A stretch of 22,407 nucleotides of DNA from JAVVRI01 sp036654795 (lineage in GTDB: Bacteria > Bacteroidota > Bacteroidia > Bacteroidales > Tannerellaceae), in NCBI GenBank assembly GCA_036654795.1, contig JAVVRI010000024.1:1-22407 (forward strand), given 5' to 3'. Positions 15,648 to 22,407 of this stretch are shown here, one piece after another. Within the stretch, counting starts at the first letter, position 1, and each line of letters opens with the position of its first letter. Both the position numbers and the translations under genes were made by a program. Under the pieces are notes generated by a model. That model saw only the letters and a program-made list of their open reading frames with translations, had not been told where the DNA came from and did not search any database.

Positions 15648-17540
15648 ATGGAAAATAAACTTTTACTTATTTCAGGACTTATAGCATGTAGTTCGTTTGT
15701 TCATGCCTCCGATAAGGGGGGAGATGTTGACAGCCTTATCAACTTACAGGGGGTTATTGTTTCGGCCAACCGGATACAGGTTAACCGTAATAGCGTGCCG
15801 CTTTCCATTTCTGTAATCAGTCGTAATGAGATCGAAGCAACCAGCGAGTCTGCTTTGCTGCCGGTGCTTTCGCGTGTGCCCGGTCTGTTTGTTACTCAGA
15901 AAGGGATTACCGGATTCGGTGTCTCTGACGGATCAGCCGGGACGGTGAATATCCGTGGAGTAGGGCAGGGCAACAAGGTGTTGATGCTATTTGACGGCCA
16001 GCCGCAGTGGGCAGGCCTTTTCGGTCACTCATTGCCCGACACCTATGTGGCTTCGGATGTGGAGAAGGTGGAGGTGATACGTGGTCCGGGGTCGTTAATC
16101 TATGGTTCCAATGCGATGGGTGGAGTGATCAACATCATTACGCGCCGTCATAATGAGAAGGGAGGCCGCACGCAGGCACGTATTATGTACGGCTCGTACA
16201 ATACGCAGAAGTATATGATTAATAACGGTTATAATGTGGGTAATTTTAGTAGCTTCGTTTCGTTCAACCACGACCGTACAGACGGCCATCGCCCGAACTC
16301 GAAGTTTCATATTACCAATGGCTTTGCCAATCTGGGTTATAAGATAAACAACAAGTTTAAGGTGACGGCAGATGTCAGTCTGGCAGGCTTTAAAAATCAG
16401 AATCCGGGTATGGTGACGTCTCTTATGGAGGATAACATCATGGACATCCTACGCGGAACGACCTCCTTTGCTTTCGAGAATAACCTAGGTAAGAGCAGCG
16501 GCGCCATCCGTGCCTTCTATAACTGGGGAAACCATGACATCAACGACGGTTATCCCGTAGGCGGCAAGCCGCAGAAATATTTGTTTCATTCGGACGACCA
16601 TAATATGGGCGTGTTGCTTTATCAATCCTTCCGTCTATTCGATGGTAACAGCTTTACCGCAGGCCTTGATTATAAGAATTGGGGCGGTTCTGCACGCAAC
16701 GACAGCATCAATGGGAACGCCAAGCAGATTGTAGACAAAAGCGTTAACGAGACGGCACTCTATGCCATTATGCAGCAGGAATTTTTTGGTCTGCTGAGCC
16801 TCAATGCCGGGGTACGCTATGAGTATAACAGCACTTTTGGCAGCCAATGGATTCCGCAAGGAGGTATTACGGTGCGCCCTTTCGAAGGCAGTACGTTGAA
16901 AGGTTCTGTTTCGAAAGGTTTCCGCAGCCCGAATATTCGGGAGATGTACATGTTTCCACCCCAGAACGCCGACTTGATGGCCGAAAGTATGATCAATTAC
17001 GAAGTGTCTGTTGGCCAGACCTTTCTTGGTGGCCGTCTGTTTGCCGAAGTGACGGCTTTCTTTATCGACGGCAAGAATAGCATCGAGACGGTCAGCGTGA
17101 AGGGCAATGGCACTCCTCCCTTTAAAAATCAGAATACCGGATCCTTTACCAATAAGGGGGTAGAACTGGACACTCGCTACCAGATAAACCGCCAAATCAG
17201 TGTGGATATGAACTACAGTTACTTGCATACTAGCAAGCCGCTGCTTGCAGCTCCGGCGCATAAGCTGTTTGCTAGTGCCACTTATGCGCCCGGCCGCTTC
17301 ACTTTTAATGTGGATGTGCAGTCTATCTACGATCTTTATATCAAGACCGATAAGGATCCGGCAAAGAATCTGAAGGAGAACTACACAACACTCAATGCCC
17401 GCGTGGCTTATCGTTTCGGCAGTTATGGTCCGAATCTCTTCGTCAAGGGCGAGAATCTGACTGCTACGCGTTACTCCATCAACGAGGGTTTCCCGATGCC
17501 GAAGGCTGTCTTTATGGGCGGGGTTGAGGTTACCTTCTGA
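15648..17540 (+). CDS. TonB-dependent outer-membrane receptor, BtuB/CirA-like
   Basis: The protein has 630 residues, short for a Bacteroides receptor and without the extra N-terminal domain of SusC types, so it is more like siderophore, cobalamin or metal receptors. A signal peptide covers about residues 1-20 (LLLISGLIACSSFVHA). The TonB-box region and plug follow: INLQGVIVSANRI, VPLSISVISRNEI, LPVLSRVPGLFV, VNIRGVGQGNKVLMLFDG, VEVIRGPGSLIYGSNAMGGV. A 22-strand barrel is expected to the C-terminus, which ends in the typical phenylalanine (VEVTF). Energy would come from TonB-ExbBD. No SusD partner or ABC transporter is adjacent. The substrate is unknown; the NikR-like neighbour suggests a metal or metal chelate. 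The gene ends 14 bases before the convergent tyrA stop. Confidence 0.9.
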   Translation: MENKLLLISGLIACSSFVHASDKGGDVDSLINLQGVIVSANRIQVNRNSVPLSISVISRNEIEATSESALLPVLSRVPGLFVTQKGITGFGVSDGSAGTVNIRGVGQGNKVLMLFDGQPQWAGLFGHSLPDTYVASDVEKVEVIRGPGSLIYGSNAMGGVINIITRRHNEKGGRTQARIMYGSYNTQKYMINNGYNVGNFSSFVSFNHDRTDGHRPNSKFHITNGFANLGYKINNKFKVTADVSLAGFKNQNPGMVTSLMEDNIMDILRGTTSFAFENNLGKSSGAIRAFYNWGNHDINDGYPVGGKPQKYLFHSDDHNMGVLLYQSFRLFDGNSFTAGLDYKNWGGSARNDSINGNAKQIVDKSVNETALYAIMQQEFFGLLSLNAGVRYEYNSTFGSQWIPQGGITVRPFEGSTLKGSVSKGFRSPNIREMYMFPPQNADLMAESMINYEVSVGQTFLGGRLFAEVTAFFIDGKNSIETVSVKGNGTPPFKNQNTGSFTNKGVELDTRYQINRQISVDMNYSYLHTSKPLLAAPAHKLFASATYAPGRFTFNVDVQSIYDLYIKTDKDPAKNLKENYTTLNARVAYRFGSYGPNLFVKGENLTATRYSINEGFPMPKAVFMGGVEVTF

Positions 17541-17554
17541 TTCCTATCCGCGGC

Positions 17555-18328
17555 CTATTCTATATTCTTGCGGATCTTGGTCAGATACTCCTTCATGGCG
17601 TCTGTGTCCTTTTTCTCTACAATCTCTTTGAGGAGTGAGAGTTCTTCTTGGATGCGCGCCAGTTGGATGGGCGTACGTGGGTTGAAGAGGATTTCGGTCA
17701 GTAGGTAATCGTCTTCCGACAGTAGTCCGCGGGCAATCTTCATGTGACGTTTGAAGGTCGTGCCCGGAGCGTCCTGATGCTTCATTGTTGCGGCGAAAAC
17801 CATGGTGGAGGCGAACGGAATCCCAAGAGAATAGGCCACCACACGGTCGTGTTCGTCGAAGCTATATTCAAAGATGTTCAGCTTGAGGTGAGCATATAGG
17901 TCTTTGAAGAATACTTTGCCCAGATGGTCGCTTTCGGAGATGATGATGGTATTTTCCTTCTCCAAATTACCCAGATTGGCAAACGTAGGGCCAAACATGG
18001 GGTGGGTGGAGACGTAGGGAAAGCCGCACGTCTTGTAAAACTCCTGCAGGTTGGTCTTCACCGAAGCGATGTCGGAAATGATGCAGTAGGGTTGTAGGTA
18101 GGGCAGCACAGCCTGGAAGGCTTCGATGGTGTAACTAAGCGTTACGCAGTTGATCACTAATTCAGGAGCAAAGTCTGCCACTTCGTTTGCATTTTGCAAA
18201 CGGAGGGCGTTGTAAACGAAGCGCATCCGTTGCGGATCGTTTTCTAACACGGCTACTTCGTGGTCGAAACTAAGCAGGTCGGTGAAGAAAGATCCCATCT
18301 TTCCAGCACCTAATATAAGTATTTTCAT
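17555..18328 (-). CDS. tyrA: Prephenate dehydrogenase
   Basis: TyrA oxidises and decarboxylates prephenate to 4-hydroxyphenylpyruvate, the branch to tyrosine, using NAD(P). The protein has 257 residues. The Rossmann glycine motif GAGKMG is at 7-12 and is followed by the acidic residue of VLEND at the end of strand two. Family marks are SDIASVK and the substrate-site STHPMFGPT with His109. The C-terminal helical dimerisation domain is short (ARIQEELSLLKEIVEKKDTD). No ACT or chorismate mutase domain is fused, because the mutase sits on the preceding DAHP synthase. Its ATG overlaps the stop of that gene by four bases. It is the last gene of the aromatic operon, and no terminator is seen after it. 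Confidence 0.93.
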   Translation of the reverse strand: MKILILGAGKMGSFFTDLLSFDHEVAVLENDPQRMRFVYNALRLQNANEVADFAPELVINCVTLSYTIEAFQAVLPYLQPYCIISDIASVKTNLQEFYKTCGFPYVSTHPMFGPTFANLGNLEKENTIIISESDHLGKVFFKDLYAHLKLNIFEYSFDEHDRVVAYSLGIPFASTMVFAATMKHQDAPGTTFKRHMKIARGLLSEDDYLLTEILFNPRTPIQLARIQEELSLLKEIVEKKDTDAMKEYLTKIRKNIE

Positions 18329-19398
18329 TTTCCTTCGTTCATTATAACCATTTGTTGACGCACGGACTCTTCGTGTATCTCTTTAAGCATCTCTTTTACG
18401 AAATCAGTATCCAGCTCCATAGCCTCGCCCATCAGGGAACGCTTTTCAAGTAGTTCGCTATATCGGGGTGTTTGTAGGATGGGCATGCTGTGCTCCTTCT
18501 TGTAAACGCCAATCTCGCGGGAGATGCGCATGCGTTTTGCCAAGAGTTCAAGCAATTGCTCATCTATGCCGTCAATCTGTTGGCGCAGTTGAGACAGATT
18601 CTCAGTAGTTTGCGTGCCGTCACGGATAACCAGCAGGTTGAGCACATAATCCAGCACGTCCGGTGTGATCTGCTGAGAGGCATCGCTCCAAGCACAGTCC
18701 GGGTTACAATGCGACTCGATCATCAGTCCGTCCAGGCTCAGATCCATGGCTTGCTGGCAGAGAGGGGCGATCAGTTCACGTTTACCACCGATATGGCTAG
18801 GGTCGCAGAAGATGGGAAGTGAAGGCATACGGCGACGTAGTTCGATTGGGATATGCCAGAGGGGGATGTTGCGGTACATCTTCTTGTCGTACGTGCTGAA
18901 TCCGCGATGGATAGCCCCCAGTCGTTTAATGCCTGCTCCGTAAAGGCGTTCGAAAGCACCAATCCATAGCTCCAAGTCGGGGTTGACCGGATTCTTGATC
19001 AGTACGGGAATGTCTACCCCTTTGAGGGCATCCGCTATTTCCTGTACGGCGAAGGGGTTGACTGTTGTGCGGGCGCCAATCCAAAGGATATCGATACCCG
19101 CCTTCAGTGCTTCGAAGACGTGGTCTTTCGTCGCTACTTCGGTTGCTACGTACATGCCTGTTTCTTGCTTTACGCGTTTGAGCCATGCCAGTCCTTCCAC
19201 GCCTACTCCTTCGAAGCCACCCGGTTTGGTGCGGGGTTTCCAGATGCCTGCGCGAAATATTTTAATTCCTTTAGCAGCGATGCCGCGGGCGGTTTCCATT
19301 ACCTGTTCTTCTGTCTCTGCGCTGCATGGTCCGGCTATGATCAGAGGGCGTTGCGGGTCTATGCCCGGTAGTAAGATTGATTCGAAATTCATTTCCAT
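18325..19398 (-). CDS. Bifunctional DAHP synthase / chorismate mutase
   Basis: The protein has 357 residues. Residues 1-255 are a type I-beta (KDO8P synthase-like) 3-deoxy-7-phosphoheptulonate synthase, which condenses PEP and erythrose 4-phosphate. AGPCSAETEEQV is at 22-33, KPRTKPGGFEGVG at 54-66, the IKNPVNPD motif near 134, the RGFSTYDK region near 165, and metal-site residues are in FCDPSHIGGKR and ESHCNPD. Residues 268-357 are an AroQ-type chorismate mutase (LRQQIDGIDEQLLELLAKRM, with Arg272, Lys300 and Arg312 in expected places), making prephenate from chorismate. One protein thus carries the first step of the shikimate route and the step feeding TyrA and PheA. The mutase domain often also serves as the allosteric site. 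The gene starts seven bases after the aminotransferase and overlaps tyrA by four. Confidence 0.93.
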   Translation of the reverse strand: MEMNFESILLPGIDPQRPLIIAGPCSAETEEQVMETARGIAAKGIKIFRAGIWKPRTKPGGFEGVGVEGLAWLKRVKQETGMYVATEVATKDHVFEALKAGIDILWIGARTTVNPFAVQEIADALKGVDIPVLIKNPVNPDLELWIGAFERLYGAGIKRLGAIHRGFSTYDKKMYRNIPLWHIPIELRRRMPSLPIFCDPSHIGGKRELIAPLCQQAMDLSLDGLMIESHCNPDCAWSDASQQITPDVLDYVLNLLVIRDGTQTTENLSQLRQQIDGIDEQLLELLAKRMRISREIGVYKKEHSMPILQTPRYSELLEKRSLMGEAMELDTDFVKEMLKEIHEESVRQQMVIMNEGK

Positions 19399-19405
19399 AG
19401 TGTGT

Positions 19406-20590
19406 CTATTTATTAATCGTTTGTATTCTGTTTAATGCTTCTTTTAATGTTTCTTCTTTGCAGCAGAGGGAGAGGCGCACGAAACGGTCGCCCTGGCTGC
19501 CAAAGATAAATCCGGGTGTGATGAAGACGTTGGCTTCGTAGAGTATCCGATTGGCTAGTTGTTCACACCCTTCGGCATCGGCCGGTATCTTCCCCCAGAG
19601 GAAAAGGCCTACCTGCTTCTCATCGAATGTACAGCCAAGGGCTTTCATAACCTGCCCCGCCAAGTTGCGGCGATCGTGATAGGTGCGGTTCATTGCGTCG
19701 TACCAGGCTTTCGGTGCCTTTAGTGCTTCTACGGCAGCACACTGCATAGGACGGAACTGACCGGAGTCAATGTTGCTTTTTACCTTTAGTATCCAGCTGA
19801 CGAACTGTGCGTTCGAGGCCAGCATGGCCATACGCCAGCCGGGCATGTTGTGCGCTTTGCTCATGGAGTTCATCTCGATGCAGATCTCGCGGGCGCCGGG
19901 TACGCTGAGGATGCTCAGCGGATGTTCGTTGAGGATGAAGCTATACGGATTGTCGTTGCAGATGATGATGCCGTGACGGCGGCCGAAGGCAACGAGCTTT
20001 TCATACAGCTCCCTGCTGGCATTGGCGCCTGTCGGCATGTTGGGATAGTTCGTCCACATCAGCTTGACGCCCGAAAGGTCTATCTGCTCCAACGCCTCGA
20101 AGTCCGGATACCATCCGTTTTCCTCTTTCAGTTCGTAGGGAACCAGGCGTGCACCCACCAGATTGCTGACCGAACTATAGGTCGGATAGCCGGGGTTGGG
20201 TATCAGCACAGCGTCGCCGGGGTTAAGGAATGCCAGCGAAATATGCAGGATTCCCTCTTTGGAACCGATTAGTGGCTGTATCTCGGTCTTTGGATCGAGC
20301 ACTACGTCGTACCAAGTACGGTACCAGTCGGCAAAGCCGTTGCGCAGTTCCGGTATTCCGATATAAGGCTGATAGCCATGCGCATCTGTTTTGTGGGCTT
20401 CTTCACAGAGTGTATCAATGGTACGCTGTGAAGGGGGCAGGTCGGGGCTGCCTACGCCGAGGTTGATTACTTGTTTGCCGGCTGCATTCATTTCTGCTAC
20501 TTCCTTTAATTTCCGAGAGAAGTAGTATTCGCTTACGCTGCTTACGCGCGTGGCTGGTGTGACGTTACACACTTTGTTTTCCTTCTGCAT
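19406..20590 (-). CDS. Class I/II PLP-dependent aminotransferase, probably aromatic
   Basis: The protein has 394 residues from ATG 20590, which has AGGTG six bases upstream; a GTG two codons earlier is possible. It has the fold-type I aminotransferase pattern: the INLGVGSPDLPPS entry, NPGYPTYSS, the YPNMPTGA loop, the NDNPYSF aspartate/tyrosine region, the PLP lysine Lys245 in SMSKAHNMPGWR, and the C-terminal RLSLCC arginine that holds the substrate carboxylate. Family members include aspartate, LL-diaminopimelate and aromatic aminotransferases, and sequence alone does not separate them. Its place between pheA and the DAHP synthase/mutase gene suggests that it converts phenylpyruvate and 4-hydroxyphenylpyruvate to Phe and Tyr. 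The start lies 26 bases inside the end of pheA, so translation is coupled. Confidence 0.9.
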   Translation of the reverse strand: MQKENKVCNVTPATRVSSVSEYYFSRKLKEVAEMNAAGKQVINLGVGSPDLPPSQRTIDTLCEEAHKTDAHGYQPYIGIPELRNGFADWYRTWYDVVLDPKTEIQPLIGSKEGILHISLAFLNPGDAVLIPNPGYPTYSSVSNLVGARLVPYELKEENGWYPDFEALEQIDLSGVKLMWTNYPNMPTGANASRELYEKLVAFGRRHGIIICNDNPYSFILNEHPLSILSVPGAREICIEMNSMSKAHNMPGWRMAMLASNAQFVSWILKVKSNIDSGQFRPMQCAAVEALKAPKAWYDAMNRTYHDRRNLAGQVMKALGCTFDEKQVGLFLWGKIPADAEGCEQLANRILYEANVFITPGFIFGSQGDRFVRLSLCCKEETLKEALNRIQTINK

Positions 20591-21422
20591 ATTCACCTAA
20601 TATTTTACAGTCTTTAATTAATGGTCTGATGGCATCTAGTGCCTGCTTGTAGCGCGCATAATCCGTGAAGGTCAGGTTGATATAAAAGAGATATTCCCAT
20701 TCGCGGCCGATGATCGGCAGGGATTGTATTTTCGTCAGATTCATATCGTAAAAGGAGAACACGGAGAGTACTTTGGCGAGGCTTCCGGCGGTGTGGGGGA
20801 GGGAGAATACGAGCGAAGCTTTGTTTTTATCCACTTCTCGCATCCACTCGTCGGCTGTCCATTGGTCGGCAATGACTAGGAAGCGGGTGAAGTTACGTTT
20901 GTTGGTTTCAATCCCCTCAGCCAGTGTTTCGAGACCGTATATAGCGGCAGCCTGCTTGCCACAGATGGCGGCGTGTCCTTTCAGCTTGTTTTCGGCAATC
21001 CATCGGGCACTCATGGCAGTGTCTTCTTTCTCAACGACCTTTGCGTTTGGCAGCGTGTCGATGAAGTCTGAGCATTGCATCAGTGCTATCGGGTGTGAAT
21101 TGATCTCCACAATGTCATGAATGGAGCTACCNNNNNNNNNNAGGGCGACGAGCGAATGAGAGATACGTAGTTTGTATTCCCCGATCACCCGAACTCCGCT
21201 TTCGCGAATCAGCTCATGGTTTTGCAGCAAACTGCCGGCAATGGTGTTCTCGATAGCCATCAGTCCGATCACGGATGGATCTTTCTTGATGCAGCTGATA
21301 ACCTCTTTGAATGTATTACAGCCAATGATTTCAATCTCTTCCCCTTCGTAAAAGTTATGGGCAGCTATGTCGTGATACGAACCGGCTATACCCTGAATGG
21401 CAACTTGCTTCTTTTTCATCAT
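20565..21422 (-). CDS. pheA: Prephenate dehydratase (contains an assembly gap)
   Basis: PheA decarboxylates and dehydrates prephenate to phenylpyruvate, the branch to phenylalanine. About 285 residues: the catalytic domain (about 1-185) runs from VAIQGIAGSYHDIAAHNF through IENTIAGSL to NKRNFTRFLVI with the TRF catalytic motif. A C-terminal ACT domain for feedback control follows (about 198-275). No chorismate mutase is fused. In the ACT domain the usual ESRP phenylalanine-site motif reads QSLP from residue 233. The ATG at 21422 (or the next codon) is preferred because a longer reading from 21470 would begin inside the attenuator terminator. Ten N at 21132-21141 hide about three residues but keep the frame. 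It is the first structural gene after the Phe/Tyr leader peptide. Confidence 0.93.
   Translation of the reverse strand: MMKKKQVAIQGIAGSYHDIAAHNFYEGEEIEIIGCNTFKEVISCIKKDPSVIGLMAIENTIAGSLLQNHELIRESGVRVIGEYKLRISHSLVAXXXXGSSIHDIVEINSHPIALMQCSDFIDTLPNAKVVEKEDTAMSARWIAENKLKGHAAICGKQAAAIYGLETLAEGIETNKRNFTRFLVIADQWTADEWMREVDKNKASLVFSLPHTAGSLAKVLSVFSFYDMNLTKIQSLPIIGREWEYLFYINLTFTDYARYKQALDAIRPLIKDCKILGEYAEGKQSV
21132..21141. other. Assembly gap (ten N) inside pheA
   Basis: The reading frame is open on both sides (ISHSLVAL before, GSSIHDIVEINSHP after) and stays in phase across ten bases, so the gene is probably intact in the organism. Confidence 0.9.
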
Positions 21423-21455
21423 CTTTTTCTTTCTATTGGACGAATGGCTACAAAC

Positions 21456-21490
21456 AAAAAAAAGTCCCACCGTTTGCGCGGCAGGACTTT
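21456..21490 (-). terminator. Attenuator terminator upstream of pheA
   Basis: On the minus strand AAAGTCCTGCCG (21490-21479) pairs with CGGTGGGACTTT (21472-21461): twelve pairs with two wobbles around the loop CGCAAA. A run of T reaches 21456. It lies 34 bases before the pheA start and after the leader peptide stop, so it would stop transcription before pheA unless prevented. Confidence 0.9.
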
Positions 21491-21552
21491 CTATATTGTT
21501 TATTGATACATTCTATTTATGCTCATCAACTTTTACATACAAACTCCCGCCC
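21479..21552 (-). promoter_or_regulatory. Predicted antiterminator pairing of the pheA attenuator
   Basis: GGGCGGGAGTTT (21552-21541), within codons 18-23 of the leader peptide, can pair with AAAGTCCTGCC (21490-21480), the 5' arm of the terminator, in ten of eleven positions (one wobble, one mismatch). The two structures exclude each other. A ribosome stalled on the aromatic codons leaves this segment free; one reaching the stop at 21533 covers it. Confidence 0.75.
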
Positions 21553-21607
21553 TTACTCTGCTAAAGTAAAAGTAATAAAAGAAGTATGTAAAGCTAAATC
21601 GCGTCAT
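21533..21607 (-). CDS. Phe/Tyr-rich leader peptide of the pheA operon
   Basis: A 24-codon frame from ATG 21607 to TAA at 21535-21533. Codons 4-15 read FSFTYFFYYFYF: six Phe and four Tyr in twelve positions, then a basic SRVRAG tail. It begins about 23 bases after the probable transcription start and ends 43 bases before the terminator hairpin. Position and composition are those of an attenuation leader peptide such as E. coli PheL. Here it has tyrosine as well as phenylalanine, which suits an operon that also contains tyrA and the DAHP synthase. The ribosome site is weak (AATTAAG). Low charged tRNA-Phe or tRNA-Tyr would stall the ribosome and let transcription continue into pheA. I do not know whether it has been described. 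Confidence 0.87.
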   Translation of the reverse strand: MTRFSFTYFFYYFYFSRVRAGVCM

Positions 21608-21636
21608 CTTAATTCTGTTGTTGTTATTAATTGCGA

Positions 21637-21665
21637 CAAAAGTAATGCTTTTTTGGAAACTACAA
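21637..21665 (-). promoter_or_regulatory. Promoter of the pheA operon
   Basis: On the minus strand TTG (21665-21663), an 18-base spacer and TACTTTTG (21644-21637) fit the Bacteroidetes consensus with a spacer one base short. Transcription would start near 21630, just before the leader peptide. Confidence 0.65.
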
Positions 21666-21703
21666 GCAATAAGTGATTTATTTTTTCAGATTAATTGCTT
21701 GTA
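21661..21703. repeat. 10-bp perfect inverted repeat at the pheA promoter
   Basis: TACAAGCAAT (21661-21670) and ATTGCTTGTA (21694-21703) are perfect reverse complements 23 bases apart. One arm covers the -33 box of the pheA promoter; the other lies 23 bases after the oxyR stop. There is no T-run, so it is more likely a regulator site or an RNA 3'-end structure of oxyR than an intrinsic terminator. Confidence 0.55.
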
Positions 21704-21726
21704 GCCATCTTCGGCGTTGCGCGAGG

Positions 21727-22407
21727 TTATACCACTTTGCAGCCTACCGGCAGGCTGAGCATCTCTTTAGGCACTGATTTCTTAATGCTTTCAATCAGGA
21801 TGCCGGCTAGCTTGTGGCGGATAAAGTCTTTACGGGTGACAAATACGATTTCGCGTGCCGGCTTGGGTATGGCGAAGGGGCGTACCAATTCTATTTGCTC
21901 TTTGTGGAGCTGGTGTATGGCGAGTTCGGGGATGAAGGTTATGCCGTTTCCCCCTTCCACCATACGCATAAAGGTTTCGAGACTGCCCAACCGATAGGCT
22001 GCTTGGCGCACTTTGACCATTTCCATCTGGCAGAAGCGCATCAACTGATCGCGAAAGCAATGCCCCTCGTCCAGCAGCCAAAGGCGCTCGCCGTTAATGT
22101 CTGATGAGCGCAACAACTCGTGTTTGAAGATGGATTCGTGGCGGGAAATGTAACCGAAGAATTGTTCGTAATAGAGTATGTCTCCTTGCAGTCGCTGTTC
22201 CGTAGGTTCAGAGGCGATGATGGCCGCATCAATCTCACCATTTTGAATAGCGGTGAGGGTAGGCGCAGTCTTCATCTCCAGAATGCGAATGTCCAGTTCC
22301 GGATATTTCTCCACCAATTGTTGGAAGAAGCGGGGGAGGAGGTAGGGCGCAATGGTGGGCAAAACCGCTAGGCGGAATGTGCCCCGAAGGGATTGCTCCT
22401 CTTCATT
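21727..22407 (-). CDS. oxyR: OxyR-type LysR regulator, peroxide sensor (N-terminus outside window)
   Basis: The frame is open to the right edge, giving the last 226 residues. The helix-turn-helix domain lies beyond the window. What remains is the LysR co-inducer-binding domain, beginning with FRLAVLPTIAPYLLP, which matches the OxyR pattern LHIGLIPTVGPYLLP. The redox site is complete: LLDEGHCFRDQLMRFC contains both cysteines with eight residues between them, as Cys199 and Cys208 of E. coli OxyR, plus the preceding histidine. SLETFMRMVEGGNGITFIP follows as in the family. Peroxide would form a disulfide and switch the protein to activate catalase, Dps and peroxiredoxin genes. It is transcribed toward pheA but separated by a promoter and an inverted repeat. 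Confidence 0.93.
   Translation of the reverse strand, partial: NEEEQSLRGTFRLAVLPTIAPYLLPRFFQQLVEKYPELDIRILEMKTAPTLTAIQNGEIDAAIIASEPTEQRLQGDILYYEQFFGYISRHESIFKHELLRSSDINGERLWLLDEGHCFRDQLMRFCQMEMVKVRQAAYRLGSLETFMRMVEGGNGITFIPELAIHQLHKEQIELVRPFAIPKPAREIVFVTRKDFIRHKLAGILIESIKKSVPKEMLSLPVGCKVV

Noticed and set aside
16635..17261. Long antisense frame inside the TonB receptor gene
   Set aside because: It mirrors the codon bias of the receptor gene, has no ribosome site and resembles no protein; the plus-strand product is unambiguous.
21423..21470. A longer N-terminus for PheA starting at 21470
   Set aside because: It would begin inside the attenuator terminator hairpin and add residues unlike any prephenate dehydratase; the catalytic domain starts right after ATG 21422/21419.
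1..22407. CRISPR arrays, insertion sequences, integrases or att sites
   Set aside because: No regularly spaced direct repeats of CRISPR type, no transposase or integrase frames and no duplicated tRNA end were seen.

Overview
The window looks like a chromosome segment of a Bacteroides-type bacterium (order Bacteroidales). Evidence: several promoters fit the Bacteroidetes pattern TTTG-N19-TAnnTTTG instead of the usual -35/-10 boxes. The housekeeping genes (sppA-lpxK-thiL; prephenate dehydratase, aminotransferase, DAHP synthase/chorismate mutase, prephenate dehydrogenase; OxyR) have the sequences and order seen in that group. Two runs of ten N (7706-7715, 21132-21141) are assembly gaps inside genes.

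Left third (1-8613): an AT-rich accessory island, almost all on the minus strand and probably one operon from a consensus promoter at 8696-8726. It encodes a phospholipase-D-like nuclease fused to a SNF2-type helicase, a large Eco57I-type N6-adenine methylase with its own specificity region, a 212-residue protein of unknown function, a two-helix membrane protein and a deletion remnant of a DUF4062/winged-helix protein. Helicase-nuclease plus methylase is the layout of an anti-phage restriction-modification system. It resembles parts of DISARM and the single-chain type ISP enzymes but matches neither. The first 129 bases are the tail of an unrelated plus-strand gene that ends in a terminator.

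Middle (8905-13068): the plus-strand operon sppA-lpxK-thiL (membrane peptidase, lipid A kinase, thiamine-phosphate kinase), then tRNA-Phe with its own promoter and terminator.

13069-15151: a small acquired patch. Behind the tRNA terminator lies the decayed 3' end of a DNA-3-methyladenine glycosylase gene. A three-gene toxin-antitoxin operon of the HipBST type follows, preceded by three 21-bp operator repeats spaced exactly 41 bp apart. A further promoter then reads through a structured leader of about 160 nt.

15152-17540: a NikR-like ribbon-helix-helix regulator and a TonB-dependent outer-membrane receptor. The regulator has lost three of the four nickel ligands. The receptor promoter overlaps a dyad with the 28-bp geometry of a NikR operator, so the two genes probably form a regulator-target pair for an unidentified substrate.

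Right third (minus strand): the aromatic amino-acid operon pheA-aminotransferase-aroG/chorismate mutase-tyrA. Upstream of pheA is a complete transcription-attenuation region: a promoter, a 24-residue leader peptide with ten Phe/Tyr codons among codons 4-15, a segment able to form an antiterminator, and an intrinsic terminator just before pheA. This is the most striking regulatory element in the window. An oxyR gene cut by the right edge lies upstream.
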